This document shows positions 34,356 through 42,192 of a DNA stretch of 64,000 nucleotides, one piece after another (the stretch's first letter is position 1; every line of letters begins with the position of its first letter). The stretch comes from Methylumidiphilus sp963753955 (lineage in GTDB: Bacteria; Pseudomonadota; Gammaproteobacteria; Methylococcales; Methylococcaceae), in contig CAVWEM010000008.1 in assembly GCA_963753955.1 (NCBI GenBank), positions 372,001-436,000 on the forward strand, written 5' to 3'. The position numbers were made by a program, and so were the translations under genes. A model generated the notes under the pieces. That model was not told the DNA's origin and did no database searches. It saw only the letters and a program-made list of their open reading frames with translations.

Positions 34356-35020
34356 GTAAGCAATCAGCCAAACCACTGTTGAGGCTGCGTACCCTTCGGT
34401 GTTCCTTTCCTTGTTCTTCCCATCGCAGCGGCAATAGTTCGTCGATCCGGCTGGCGGGCCAGGCCGGGAGCTTTTCCAGGGTGTCCTTGAGCCATGCCGC
34501 TGGGTCGAGGCCGTTGAGCCGGGCGGTGCCGAGCAGGGTCTGGATGGCGGCGGCGCGCTTGCCTGCCCGCTCCGAACCGGCAAACAACCAATTTTTCCTG
34601 CCGACAGCGATGGGGCGGATGGCGTTCTCCAAAACGTTATCGTCGATGGGCAGGCGCCCGGTCCCGGCGTAGCGGGCCAGGGCTTCCCAACGTTTCAGGC
34701 CGTAGTCCATGGCCTTGGCGGCGCCGCTGCCATTGGGCGCCTGGGCGCGGGTCTTCACCAGCCAGGCGTGGAACAGCTTGAGCCTTGGCCTCGCGTTTTT
34801 GGCGCGCAGCCGCTGGCGTTCCTCGACGGTTTTGTCTTTGGCCTTGGCCTCGATCCGGTAGAGCCTGCCGATGCGGCGCAGGGCGCGGGCGGCTATCGGG
34901 CTGCCGCTGGCCTTCGCCAAGTCAAAGAACTTGCGCCGGGCGTGGGCCCTGCAGCCGAGCTCGACGACGGTCTTGTCCTGGAACAGGGCCTTGTAGCCTG
35001 CGTATCTATGGACTCCACCC

Positions 35021-35289
35021 GGTTTGCAAGGAAAAGATTGAATTTTTGCCCTTGGGGTAGATTGCGCGTATCTATTCGGCCTTTTGGTTGAGCGGTGGAT
35101 CGCTCTGGCCCGGATGCAATGCGCGCGCCGGAATCCTAATAGCCGCCCGGCCTTGAATGGCCACTACGCGGGACGGATTCACCCGGCGCCGGTCCGACCT
35201 GTGGGGCATCGTTCTTTCTTAACCTTCGCAACCTTCGTGTGTTCGTTGTGTTTTCCGAGAATCCCGATAATCGACGCCCGCTGCCGTTT
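35021..35289 (-). ncRNA. Candidate seekRNA/bridge RNA region of the nested IS1111 element
   Basis: The non-coding stretch downstream of the transposase shares an exact 14-mer ACAGGTCGGACCGG (minus strand, 35202-35189) with the other IS1111-type element of this window. About 57 nt further, CGGCTA (35145-35140) equals the last six bases of the left flank in IS66 tnpC. IS110/IS1111 elements encode guide RNAs in their non-coding ends; the exact RNA boundaries cannot be seen. Confidence 0.55.
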
Positions 35290-36321
35290 TCAGGCGGCCC
35301 CGTGGCTTGGCTGGTAGTCCCGTCCGTGTGCCAGCATCGCCCAGGCGATCCGTGCCAGTTTGTTGGCCAAGGCCGTGGCGGCGACGTTGAAGCCCCGCCG
35401 TTCCGCGAGCCCGAGCGCCCAACGCAGGATCCGATCCTCCTTGCCGTCGGCGCAGCGCAGGGCGCTGCGCGCGCCGTGGATCAACAAGGTCCGCAGGTAG
35501 CGGTCGCCGCGCTTGGTGATGCCAAGCAACCGCTGTTTGCCGCCGCTGCTGTGTTCGCGTGGCACCAGACCGAGATTGGCCGATAAGTCTCGGCCTTGCT
35601 TGAAGTCTTTGGGGTCTGCCACCGTCGCCAGGATCGCCGTCGCGGTGATGATCCCGATCCCCGGCACCGCCAGGAGCCGTTTCGACGCCTCGTTGGCCCG
35701 GGCGGCCCCGGCCAGGCGGCGCTCATAGGCTTGCAGCCGGGTCTCTTTGTCGTCCAGTTGCGCGACCAGGTCACGGAAGGTTTCCAAGGCCATCGCTGAA
35801 AGGCCGTTGTCACAGTCGGCCAGCCACAGCGCCAGGCCTGACCGGAACTTGGCCACGCCCAAGGGGAAGACCTCGCCGTACTCGTGGGCGAACGCGCGGA
35901 TCCGGCAGACCATGGCCGTTTTCTCCTCCACCAAGGCCTGCCGGGCCCGGTGCAACATCTGCAAGTCCTGCTGGGCTTCCGTGTTGACGGCGACGTACTT
36001 CGTGGCTGCGCGCGAGCGGGCCTCGGCGATGGCGGCGGCATCGTTGGCGTCGTTCTTGTTGCCGGTCACATAGGCCCGGGTGTGCTGGGCGGCAATCAAC
36101 TTCACGTCATGCCCCATGCCCAGCATCTGCCGCGCCCAGTAATGCGACCCCGAGCAGGCTTCGATGCCCACCGGCGTCGGCGGCAGGTTGGCGAAGAACG
36201 CCAGCACCTCGTCACGCGCCAAGGTTTTCTTCCATACCGGCTTGCCGCGCTCGTCACGGCCCATGGCGACAAACACATTCTTGGCAATGTCCAGACCGAT
36301 CACGCTTGCTGTAGTATTCAT
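35290..36321 (-). CDS. IS110/IS1111-family transposase (DEDD type)
   Basis: 343 residues. The N-terminal RuvC-like DEDD domain has VIGLDIAKNVF, VGIEACSGSHYWAR and NKNDANDAAAIAEA. The C-terminal transposase-20 domain has LLAVPGIGIITATAIL and GLVPREHSSGGKQRLLGITKRGDRYLR with the catalytic Ser region. Full length, probably functional. Confidence 0.92.
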   Translation of the reverse strand: MNTTASVIGLDIAKNVFVAMGRDERGKPVWKKTLARDEVLAFFANLPPTPVGIEACSGSHYWARQMLGMGHDVKLIAAQHTRAYVTGNKNDANDAAAIAEARSRAATKYVAVNTEAQQDLQMLHRARQALVEEKTAMVCRIRAFAHEYGEVFPLGVAKFRSGLALWLADCDNGLSAMALETFRDLVAQLDDKETRLQAYERRLAGAARANEASKRLLAVPGIGIITATAILATVADPKDFKQGRDLSANLGLVPREHSSGGKQRLLGITKRGDRYLRTLLIHGARSALRCADGKEDRILRWALGLAERRGFNVAATALANKLARIAWAMLAHGRDYQPSHGAA

Positions 36322-37485
36322 CTCGGACTCCCCCGCTCAGTGGTTTGCCTGCCGGACCGCCCGCCAGGCTTGGCGCACATTGTGACGCCGTTCAATGGGT
36401 GGGTGGAGTCCATTGCATTAGCCGTCGACCATGAGATGGCCGTGCCAGCCTTCGAGGAACGAGGCGGCGTGCTTGCCTGCGCGGCTGGCCTGGTAGTCGA
36501 AGACGACGATGGGCGGACCCTGGCCGAGGCCGTTGCTGCGGCAGGCCCAGAGATGCGCCTTCTTGGTCTTGCCGCTGCCGGGGTCGAGCTGCTGCACGGG
36601 GGTCTCGTCGGCATGCGGCACGCTTTCCTGCAAAAGGCGCCACCAGCCGGCCGGCGAGGGGCTGCAAGGCCACGCCGATCCGCCCGACCCAGTCGGCCAG
36701 CGTCGGCAGTGCCAGCGTGACGCCCTGCCGGGCGGCGATCTGCGCCAGCCGGTACAACGGCAAGTGGTCGGCGAATTTGGAAATAATGACCCAGACCAAC
36801 AGGCCGGCCGCGGCCATGCCGCCGTCGATGACGGCGGGCGGCACCGGCGCGGCGGTCACCGTTTCGCAGTGTTTGCAGGCGTATCGGGGGCGGATGTGGC
36901 GGTGCACGGTGAACTTGGCGGGCTCGACGTCGATCTGCTCGCTGACATCCTCGCCGATTTTGACCGGCTCGCCGCCGCACTGGCCGCAGGTGCAGGACTC
37001 GGGTTCGTGGCGGTGTTCGACGCGCGGCAGGTGGGCGGGCAACGGCTGCCTCCCGGCGCGGGCGCGGGGCTTGCGGGGGGCGGCGGCTTGAGCGCGCGTC
37101 CGGCCTCCTCCAGCTCCGCCTCGATGGCGGACAGGTCTGCCGCCACCGTCTCCCCGAACAGTTCGCGCTGCCCGGCGGCGGCCAGCGCCTCGCTCCTCTG
37201 GCCGAAGCGCATGCGCTTGTGGCGGGCGAGTTCGGGGGTCAGGGCTTGGATTTTGAGGTTCGCCGCGTTCAGCACCGCGTCTTTGTGGGCGATGGTCTGG
37301 CGCGCGGCGGCCAGTTCGCCGACGAGTTTTTCGATGTCTTCCGGGGACAGGGACGCCGCGCCCGAAGTGGCTGGAATGGCGTAAGGAAGGATCGGTCCGG
37401 CCTTGGAATCCATGGCGGCATTATACCGTTGAAACCAGCCGGAAGCCTTGCCTTGCAAGGGTTTGGAGGGTTTTTGGCGCGGCTT

Positions 37486-37830
37486 TCAAAGCCTCGCGCC
37501 AGTCGGCAAGGCTGCCTCCAGGCGCTGCCAGTCACCCCCCGAAACCAGCCACTCCCACTGCGCCGGGGCCAGGTTGAAGAACGCGTCGCCAGGCCCGGGC
37601 CAAGTGAAATGCCCCCTGTGCAGCCGCCGCTGGCACAGCCACACCCCGTTGCCGTCCCAAGCCAGGGCTTTCAGGCGGTTGCCGCGTTTGCTCGTGAACA
37701 AATAGGCGCTGCCGTCGAAAGGGTCCGCGCCCAAGGCCTGGAGCTTCAAGGACAGCCCGTCCGCGCCCAGCCGCATGTCCACCGGCGCCGCCGCCGCCAG
37801 GATCCGGCCCGGCGGGACCAACCCAGGCAC
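37486..37830 (-). CDS. IS66 accessory protein TnpB
   Basis: About 114 residues from a GTG at 37830 (VPGLVPPGRILAAAAPVDMRLGADGL). The TnpB pattern continues with AYLFTSKRGNRLKALAWDGNGVWLCQRRLHRGHFTWPG. The start is uncertain, since the open frame extends upstream, but this length fits IS66 Orf2. It is overlapped by tnpA. Confidence 0.75.
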   Translation of the reverse strand: MPGLVPPGRILAAAAPVDMRLGADGLSLKLQALGADPFDGSAYLFTSKRGNRLKALAWDGNGVWLCQRRLHRGHFTWPGPGDAFFNLAPAQWEWLVSGGDWQRLEAALPTGARL

Positions 37831-38120
37831 CGCAGCAGCTCCGCCACCCAACGCGGCTCCGCCGAGGCGGGCAGTCCCAGCCGGTGCCCCGAGGCCGTCC
37901 GCAACACCAAGGACTCGGCGGCGGGTGGCCCGGCGGGCACGATCTTCACCGGCACCAAAGCGGGTGGCGCCGGCGGGGGTGGCGTAGAGGACCGATGCTC
38001 CGGCAGCCGGGCCGAAAAGCTGGATATGCCCAGGCCATGCGGACGGCAGTAAGCCGCCTGCGAAAGTCCGCTGGCCTGCCAGGCCTCGATGTGATGGTTC
38101 CAGTTGATCCGCGATGCCAT
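37746..38120 (-). CDS. IS66 accessory protein TnpA
   Basis: 124 residues starting MASRINWNHHIEAWQASGLSQAAYCRPHGL, a helix-turn-helix of the IS66 Orf1 type. The segment HRLGLPASAEPRWVAELLRCLG normally ends the protein, so the last 20 or so residues (WSRRAG onwards) may be a read-through caused by an indel. Same strand and order as usual: tnpA-tnpB-tnpC. Confidence 0.75.
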   Translation of the reverse strand: MASRINWNHHIEAWQASGLSQAAYCRPHGLGISSFSARLPEHRSSTPPPPAPPALVPVKIVPAGPPAAESLVLRTASGHRLGLPASAEPRWVAELLRCLGWSRRAGSWRRRRRWTCGWARTGCP

Positions 38121-38346
38121 CGCTTACCCTCCGCAAAAATGCAGACAATGGCGGTTTGGGAAACCGATTCACAGATGGGGCGGCTGACTGCTTACGAGCA
38201 TAGATTGAAGATCGTCGTCGAGATTTTGGATGGTCAGGCTAGCCATGATTGTTCTCCGGATTAGTCGTTATGGGTTTGAGAACCGGCGAATGTCGGACAT
38301 TCAATAAGGTACGCGATGCGAACCCGGCTGGCCCCAACAATGGGAG

Positions 38347-38462
38347 GTAGGGTGCGGTGAGGAACGAACCGCACCGTTCGAGGGATGGTTTGAAACACGC
38401 GAATACCGTTCATGTTTCATGTTCCTCGATTGGTGCGGTTCGCAAGCTCACCGCACTCTACG
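38347..38462. repeat. REP pair on the left of the RAYT gene
   Basis: GTAGGGTGCGGTGAGG-AACGAACCGCACC (from 38347) and, inverted, GGTGCGGTTCGC-AAGCTCACCGCAC-TCTACG (to 38462). Together they form a BIME-like inverted pair. Confidence 0.75.
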
Positions 38463-38465
38463 TCT

Positions 38466-38999
38466 CTATTCCCCGGCCATGACATCCGACAAATCGACTC
38501 CATTGCCCCAGTTGGCCGGGCACATTCCTTGGCGCACGAAATTGTGAAAACTCGAATGGGGCCAATCCACAACATTCCGCACCCATCCATGCTTGACCGG
38601 GTTCCAATGGATATAATCAATATGCCGGTGGTAATCCCTGTCATCCCGGATCAAATGATCCCAAAACCGGCGTTGCCACAAGCCACGCTCACCACGTTGG
38701 ACTCGGCTTGTTGAAATGCGTTCTCCCGTGGCAATGCCACGGGGGAAGTTACCTTTTATCAAACCCCATCGCGTGGAATAATCCGCATCCCCGATAGGCA
38801 GCGTCATTAGGCAATGCAAATGCTCAGGCAGCACCACAATCGCATCAATGCGAAAAGGATGCTTCGTCTTCACCTTGGAAAAAGCCTCGCGCAGGACGTC
38901 GATTTTATCGACCAACAAGTGATTGCCTTTCCGCTCCGCCAGGTTAACCGTGAAGAACCAAGTAGCTCCGGTTTGGTAAATGCGGCGATAGTCTGGCAT
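38466..38999 (-). CDS. REP-associated tyrosine transposase (RAYT)
   Basis: 177 residues of the Y1 IS200-like fold: RRIYQTGATWFFTVNLAERKG, the HUH-type segment VLPEHLHCLMTLP, then RGLWQRRFWDHLIRDDRDYHRHIDYIHWNPVKHGWV with the catalytic Tyr region typical of RAYTs. It is flanked on both sides by GGTGCGGT REP sequences, the expected arrangement for a domesticated transposase that spreads or processes REPs. Confidence 0.9.
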   Translation of the reverse strand: MPDYRRIYQTGATWFFTVNLAERKGNHLLVDKIDVLREAFSKVKTKHPFRIDAIVVLPEHLHCLMTLPIGDADYSTRWGLIKGNFPRGIATGERISTSRVQRGERGLWQRRFWDHLIRDDRDYHRHIDYIHWNPVKHGWVRNVVDWPHSSFHNFVRQGMCPANWGNGVDLSDVMAGE

Positions 39000-39043
39000 G
39001 GCGAATGGGGTTGTGAGGGTGGCGGGATTTGTTTTTCGTTTGT

Positions 39044-39158
39044 CGTAGGGTGCGGTAAGTTTGCGAACCGCACCTGTCGCGGCTCATAAACGGTATGCGC
39101 ATGGATCGAGCCAATCCGCGAACGGTGCGGTTCGTTCCTCACCGCACCCTACGACATT
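39044..39158. repeat. REP pair on the right of the RAYT gene
   Basis: GTAGGGTGCGGTAAGTTTGCGAACCGCACC-type repeat (from 39044) and an inverted GGTGCGGTTCGTTCCTCACC-GCACCCTACGAC (to about 39158), mirror images of the left pair. Confidence 0.75.
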
Positions 39159-39325
39159 GCCGTTTTACCGCACCTTACCGCGTTACGGTTATATCTTCGT
39201 ATTGTTTTTCTTTATTTGATGAGTCTTGCATTTTAGTCTCTTGAGATTTCCATCTGATCCCCTTTTTTGCAAGAAGCAAAATACTGCGCGAACTAAATCT
39301 TGCATCAATATTTTTCCTCTGCTAA

Positions 39326-39482
39326 GCCTAACGCCCAAGGGCCATAGGATGTGCCGACGAAGGAGGCGCATCAATCGAATAACGCGAATGATGCGCTTCG
39401 TACCTCAGCGCATCCTATGCGGGCTCCAAAGTTTCAAAATGATTGATGCGCTTCGTTCCTCAGCGCATCCTATGGCCCTTGA
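39326..39482. repeat. Second REP family inserted after an attC-like core
   Basis: GCCTAACGCCC at 39326 looks like the 5-prime core of an attC site but is followed by three GATGCGC-TTCGT-x-CCTCAGCGCATCCTATG units, bounded by AAGGGCCATAGGATG and CATCCTATGGCCCTT. The right boundary provides the stop codon of the ORF ending at 39470. Confidence 0.5.
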
Positions 39483-40039
39483 ATTTCCTGGATATGCTGT
39501 CGGAACTGATTCTCAAGGTAATCCATTAGCGCCTGCCCATCGAGCTTTCTGGCCTCTCTGTGCCACATTTTGACCCACAGCTTGTGCCGTTCCACGAAGG
39601 ACGCTTGGAAATCGCCTTGAAGAGCGGCCCTCTTCACGATATAGGCGTCATATGTCGCCATGTCAAGGCTGGACAAAACTTTCGAGTCGCAAATGACCCG
39701 TTCGGCAGGTTGTAACCGGCTACGCTCGCCGTAGCAATATCCCGGCTTTTTATCGCCCGTAGGAACGACAGCGGGAGGACGATCTGGGGCAGAAGATGTA
39801 AGTTGTTCATCACTAATCTGGTGAGAATTATTGCCATTGCTCCCTGCCGCATTTATTTCTTCTTGGATGTTCGCGTGTTTGCCAGTGAAATTGATGTCTC
39901 CAAGAAAATTAAAATACCAAGATAAATAAAATATAATAAAAGAAAATAAAACACGAAGAGGCCATCGAAGAAAGCCAATAACGCTTTCTTTGTTTTTTTC
40001 ATGTTCGCCAATATCTGGGCCAGTTGCTGATGTAGGCAC
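39470..40039 (-). CDS. Unknown membrane-anchored cassette-type protein
   Basis: 189 residues with one membrane segment (LRVLFSFIIFYLSWYFNFL, about 28-46), a polar linker, then a region with CYGERSRLQPAERVICDS-KVLSSLDMATYDAYIVKRAAL that recalls lysozyme-inhibitor (LprI-like) sequences: paired Cys followed by ICxSxxLxxLD. Codon use is AT-richer than the nif genes, typical of integron cassettes. It overlaps the next gene upstream by about 40 bp. Confidence 0.55.
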   Translation of the reverse strand: MPTSATGPDIGEHEKNKESVIGFLRWPLRVLFSFIIFYLSWYFNFLGDINFTGKHANIQEEINAAGSNGNNSHQISDEQLTSSAPDRPPAVVPTGDKKPGYCYGERSRLQPAERVICDSKVLSSLDMATYDAYIVKRAALQGDFQASFVERHKLWVKMWHREARKLDGQALMDYLENQFRQHIQEIQGP

Positions 40040-40352
40040 CGAAAAAAAAACGAATTACCGCAACAAAAATAACAGCAGCATAAATAATAAAAGCCCACCA
40101 CCAATTAAAGTAAAGAAAAAATGCACCAACTGACAGGAGTGCGAGGAAATAGCGAAGAGCTAAAATTGAAAAACCAACATCGACAATTGTTTCAAGTATA
40201 GAAGATTCAGCATTACAGTAAATAAGCCATAGGCTCTTAACAACTTTTTGAATTGCTCTAGAAATTTCTAGAATCTGTTCCTTGATAGCTTTAAGTAGAG
40301 CTTTTGAGAACGATGCAATGATTAATGGTAGTTGAGTCAAAAAATGGTTCAT
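39999..40352 (-). CDS. Unknown small membrane protein (cassette-type)
   Basis: 117 residues, AT-rich gene. Amphipathic N-terminal helices (ALLKAIKEQILEISRAIQKV) are followed by two or three membrane segments (IVDVGFSILALRYFLALL, AFFLYFNWWWAFIIYAAVIFVAVIRFFF). No family recognised. It precedes and overlaps the LprI-like ORF on the same strand; both lie between attC-like sequences. Confidence 0.5.
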   Translation of the reverse strand: MNHFLTQLPLIIASFSKALLKAIKEQILEISRAIQKVVKSLWLIYCNAESSILETIVDVGFSILALRYFLALLSVGAFFLYFNWWWAFIIYAAVIFVAVIRFFFGAYISNWPRYWRT

Positions 40353-40601
40353 AGCTCTTAGTCAACTCCTCCAAAAAGCGCGGAATGTAGCCCCGAGCGT
40401 GAAAGCCAACAAGCCTATGCCTAACGCCACGATCAGCGCCCCGCGCCACCCAGCGGAACCTGAAGACACCTAGGCCGGTTGTGGCGCGGGTGCGCTGGAT
40501 TGATGGGATGGACTCCTCCCGCCCTTAACCGGCATCAGAAGTGCCAGAATGGAGGTGTCAACAAACACCTTCCCCATTCACAAACGAGAGGAGTCCTGAA
40601 C

Positions 40602-41675
40602 ATGAGCACTACCACCGTCGCCGTCGATTTGGCAAAGTCTGTTTTCGAGCTGGCCGTCTCCGACGGGCAGGGCCACGTCATTGAACGCAAGCGTCTGTCG
40701 CGTGAGGCGTTCCGGAAGTTTTTTGTGAACCGCCCGCCCTGCCGCATCGTCATGGAGGCCTGCGGGACGGCGCACTATTGGGCGCGGACGTTCCTTGCCA
40801 TGGGCCACGAGGTCAAGCTGCTGCCGCCCCAGCATGTGCGGCCCTACGTGCGGCGCAACAAGACCGACCGCGCCGACGCTTCCGCCTTGCTGGAGGCCGA
40901 CCGCTGCGGCGACATCCTGCCTGTGCCGGTCAAGACCGAAGGCCAGCAGGGCCTTCAAGGCCTGCACCGGCTCCGCAGCGGCTGGATGGCGACGCGCACG
41001 GCGCGTATCAACGAGGCGCGCGGCCTGCTGCGGGAATTCGGCTTCGACATCCCGCAAGGCCCGGCGGCGGTGATGGAGCGCGTGCCGGGCTGGCTGGCGG
41101 ACGAAACGGTGGCGATCCCGCCCGTCCTGCGCCAGGCGCTGGCGGCGGTCATGGACGAGATCCGCGGCCTCGAAACCCGCATCGCCGAGGTCGAAAAACA
41201 GTTGCGGCAGGAGGCCGGGCAGCGCCCCGCCGCGCTAAAGCTGATGGACGTGCCGGGCATCGGCCTGCTCATCGCCACCGCCCTCATCGCCGCCGTCGGC
41301 AACATGGAGGCGTTCCGCGACGGGCGGCACCTCGCCGCCTGGCTCGGCCTGACGCCGAAGGAGTCGAGCAGCGGCTTCAAGCGCAGGCTGGGCAGCATCA
41401 GCAAGCGCGGCGACCCGTACCTGCGCACCCTGCCCATCCACGGCGCGAGGTCGGCGCTCAACGCCGCGATCATGAAGCTCAGCGCGGGCAAGGATTTGAC
41501 GCGGCTGCAACGCTGGGCGGTCGAACTGGCCAGCCGCGCCGGCCACAACAAGGCCGCCACCGCGCTGGCCAACAAGCTGGCCCGCATCGCGTTCGCCGTC
41601 GTCCGGCAGGGGCGCGAGTTCGACGGCGACTTTGTCCCGGACTTGCCGAAGGCGGCGGCAACGCAGGCGGCTTAA
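40602..41675 (+). CDS. IS110/IS1111-family transposase
   Basis: 357 residues from the ATG after a GAGAGGAG box. DEDD motifs TVAVDLAKSVFEL, RIVMEACGTAHYWAR and NKTDRADASALLEA are present; the C-terminal part has LMDVPGIGLLIATALIAAVG and GLTPKESSSGFKRRLGSISKRGDPYLR. About 40 percent like the other IS1111-type enzyme by eye. Full length. Confidence 0.93.
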   Translation: MSTTTVAVDLAKSVFELAVSDGQGHVIERKRLSREAFRKFFVNRPPCRIVMEACGTAHYWARTFLAMGHEVKLLPPQHVRPYVRRNKTDRADASALLEADRCGDILPVPVKTEGQQGLQGLHRLRSGWMATRTARINEARGLLREFGFDIPQGPAAVMERVPGWLADETVAIPPVLRQALAAVMDEIRGLETRIAEVEKQLRQEAGQRPAALKLMDVPGIGLLIATALIAAVGNMEAFRDGRHLAAWLGLTPKESSSGFKRRLGSISKRGDPYLRTLPIHGARSALNAAIMKLSAGKDLTRLQRWAVELASRAGHNKAATALANKLARIAFAVVRQGREFDGDFVPDLPKAAATQAA

Positions 41676-41944
41676 AACCGATGAACGCCTGCGCTTCTTT
41701 GTAAACGTTTAAACACCGAGTTCCCAACCAGGTTTGCGAGCGAGACACTCGACAGTCATGGCGCAACAGGTCGGACCGGTACTGGGAAAAGCCGATAACA
41801 ATGACGGCCAAAAAGCCGCTGGATCGATAGGCACCGAGTACGCGGATTCCATGAAGGCCCGGGGGCATATCTCCCAACAAGGCCGGATATACGACTGCAA
41901 CTGACCTTAAAAGCGTCCGATTGAAGATGTCCCTCTTGCAGATA
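41676..41944 (+). ncRNA. Candidate seekRNA/bridge RNA region of the attC-inserted IS
   Basis: About 270 bp of non-coding DNA after the transposase. The 14-mer ACAGGTCGGACCGG (41766-41779) is identical in both IS1111-type elements. At 41817-41832 stands CGCTGGAT-CGATAGGC: its first 8 bases equal the left attC flank (40493-40500), and the next 8 match the right flank CGTTAGGC (41966-41973) at 7 of 8. This reads like a target guide. RNA ends are not determinable. Confidence 0.6.
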
Positions 41945-41973
41945 GGGAGGAGTCCATATACGAATCGTTAGGC

Positions 41974-42096
41974 AATGAACAGCCAGGATAGACTGGCACA
42001 GGGCGTGGCGACATCCACGAGTAGCCCCCGCCGGGCGGCGAATTCCCCCTAGTTGGCTAGCGCTATGGTTTGGGTGGCCCGGCTTCTATTTTTGGT
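41974..42096. other. Very short cassette-like segment without ORF
   Basis: 123 bp between attC1 and attC2. No start codon with an open frame of useful size on either strand. ORF-less cassettes are common in chromosomal integrons. Confidence 0.45.
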
Positions 42097-42192
42097 GCCT
42101 AACGCCCGCGTTGACCGCCCCGCGCCACCCCACAAAACTTGAAAACACGAAGTCGCTTCGTGGCGCGGGTGCGGTCGAACGGTTCGTTAGGC
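42097..42192 (+). other. Integron attC site 2
   Basis: 96 bp from GCCTAAC (42097-42103) to GTTAGGC (42186-42192). Arms pair as GACCGCCCCGCGCCAC with GTGGCGCGGGTGCGGTC around a loop with an AAGTCGCTT hairpin. Both cores obey RYYYAAC/GTTRRRY. Confidence 0.82.

Larger units (their letters stand above)
35003..36418 (-). mobile_element. IS110-family (IS1111 group) element nested in IS66 tnpC
   Basis: About 1416 bp. Perfect 13-bp subterminal inverted repeats ATGGACTCCACCC (35008-35020) and GGGTGGAGTCCAT (36401-36413). It generates no obvious target duplication, as expected for the group. The transposase gene reads on the minus strand, followed by about 270 bp of non-coding DNA that is likely the guide RNA region. 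Confidence 0.85.
34330..37413 (-). pseudogene. IS66 TnpC transposase, frameshifted and interrupted
   Basis: The 5-prime part starts MDSKAGPILPYAIPATSG at 37413. It is broken near 37060 (frame change before LPAHLPRVEHRHEPESCTCGQCG) and near 36640 (frame change at LLQESVPHADETPVQQLDPGSGKTKKAH), and split by an IS1111-type element after GWHGHLMVDG (36419). The 3-prime part resumes at 35002 with AGYKALFQDKTVVELGC and includes RLPIDDNVLENAIRPIAVGRKNWLFAGSERAG. The final residues read out of the IS into flanking DNA to a stop at 34330. Excision of 35003-36418 would restore the codons exactly (D-G-Y-A-G). Confidence 0.85.
34356..38195 (-). mobile_element. IS66-family insertion sequence with nested IS1111-type element
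   Basis: Terminal inverted repeats are GTAAGCAATCAGCC (34356-34369) and GGCTGACTGCTTAC (38182-38195), one mismatch in 14, flanked by GAGCATAG duplications. Net length without the nested element is about 2.4 kb, normal for IS66. Genes tnpA, tnpB, tnpC lie on the minus strand. The target was a short FitA-like RHH antitoxin ORF: the minus strand before insertion reads MASLTIQNLDDDLQSMLRQ followed by KVL-stop. Confidence 0.88.
40503..41962 (+). mobile_element. IS1111-attC-type insertion sequence
   Basis: About 1.46 kb with perfect 13-bp subterminal inverted repeats ATGGACTCCTCCC (40508-40520) and GGGAGGAGTCCAT (41945-41957). It lies inside the right arm of an attC site, the target preference known for the IS1111-attC group. 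Ends are uncertain by 1-2 bp. Confidence 0.85.
40419..41973 (+). other. Integron attC site 1, interrupted by an IS1111-type element
   Basis: The left half, GCCTAACGCCACGATCAGCG to GTGGCGCGGGTGCGCTGGATTG (40419-40502), and the right half, AATCGTTAGGC (to 41973), form a typical attC. It has outer cores GCCTAAC and GTTAGGC and an inner stem CGCGCCAC/GTGGCGCG. The right arm matches attC2 in length once the IS (40503-41962) is removed. The inner sequence is shared with attC2. Confidence 0.75.

Noticed and set aside
38156..38264. Small plus-strand ORF across the right end of the IS66 element
   Set aside because: It crosses the IS boundary; the biologically sensible frame there is the minus-strand antitoxin remnant.
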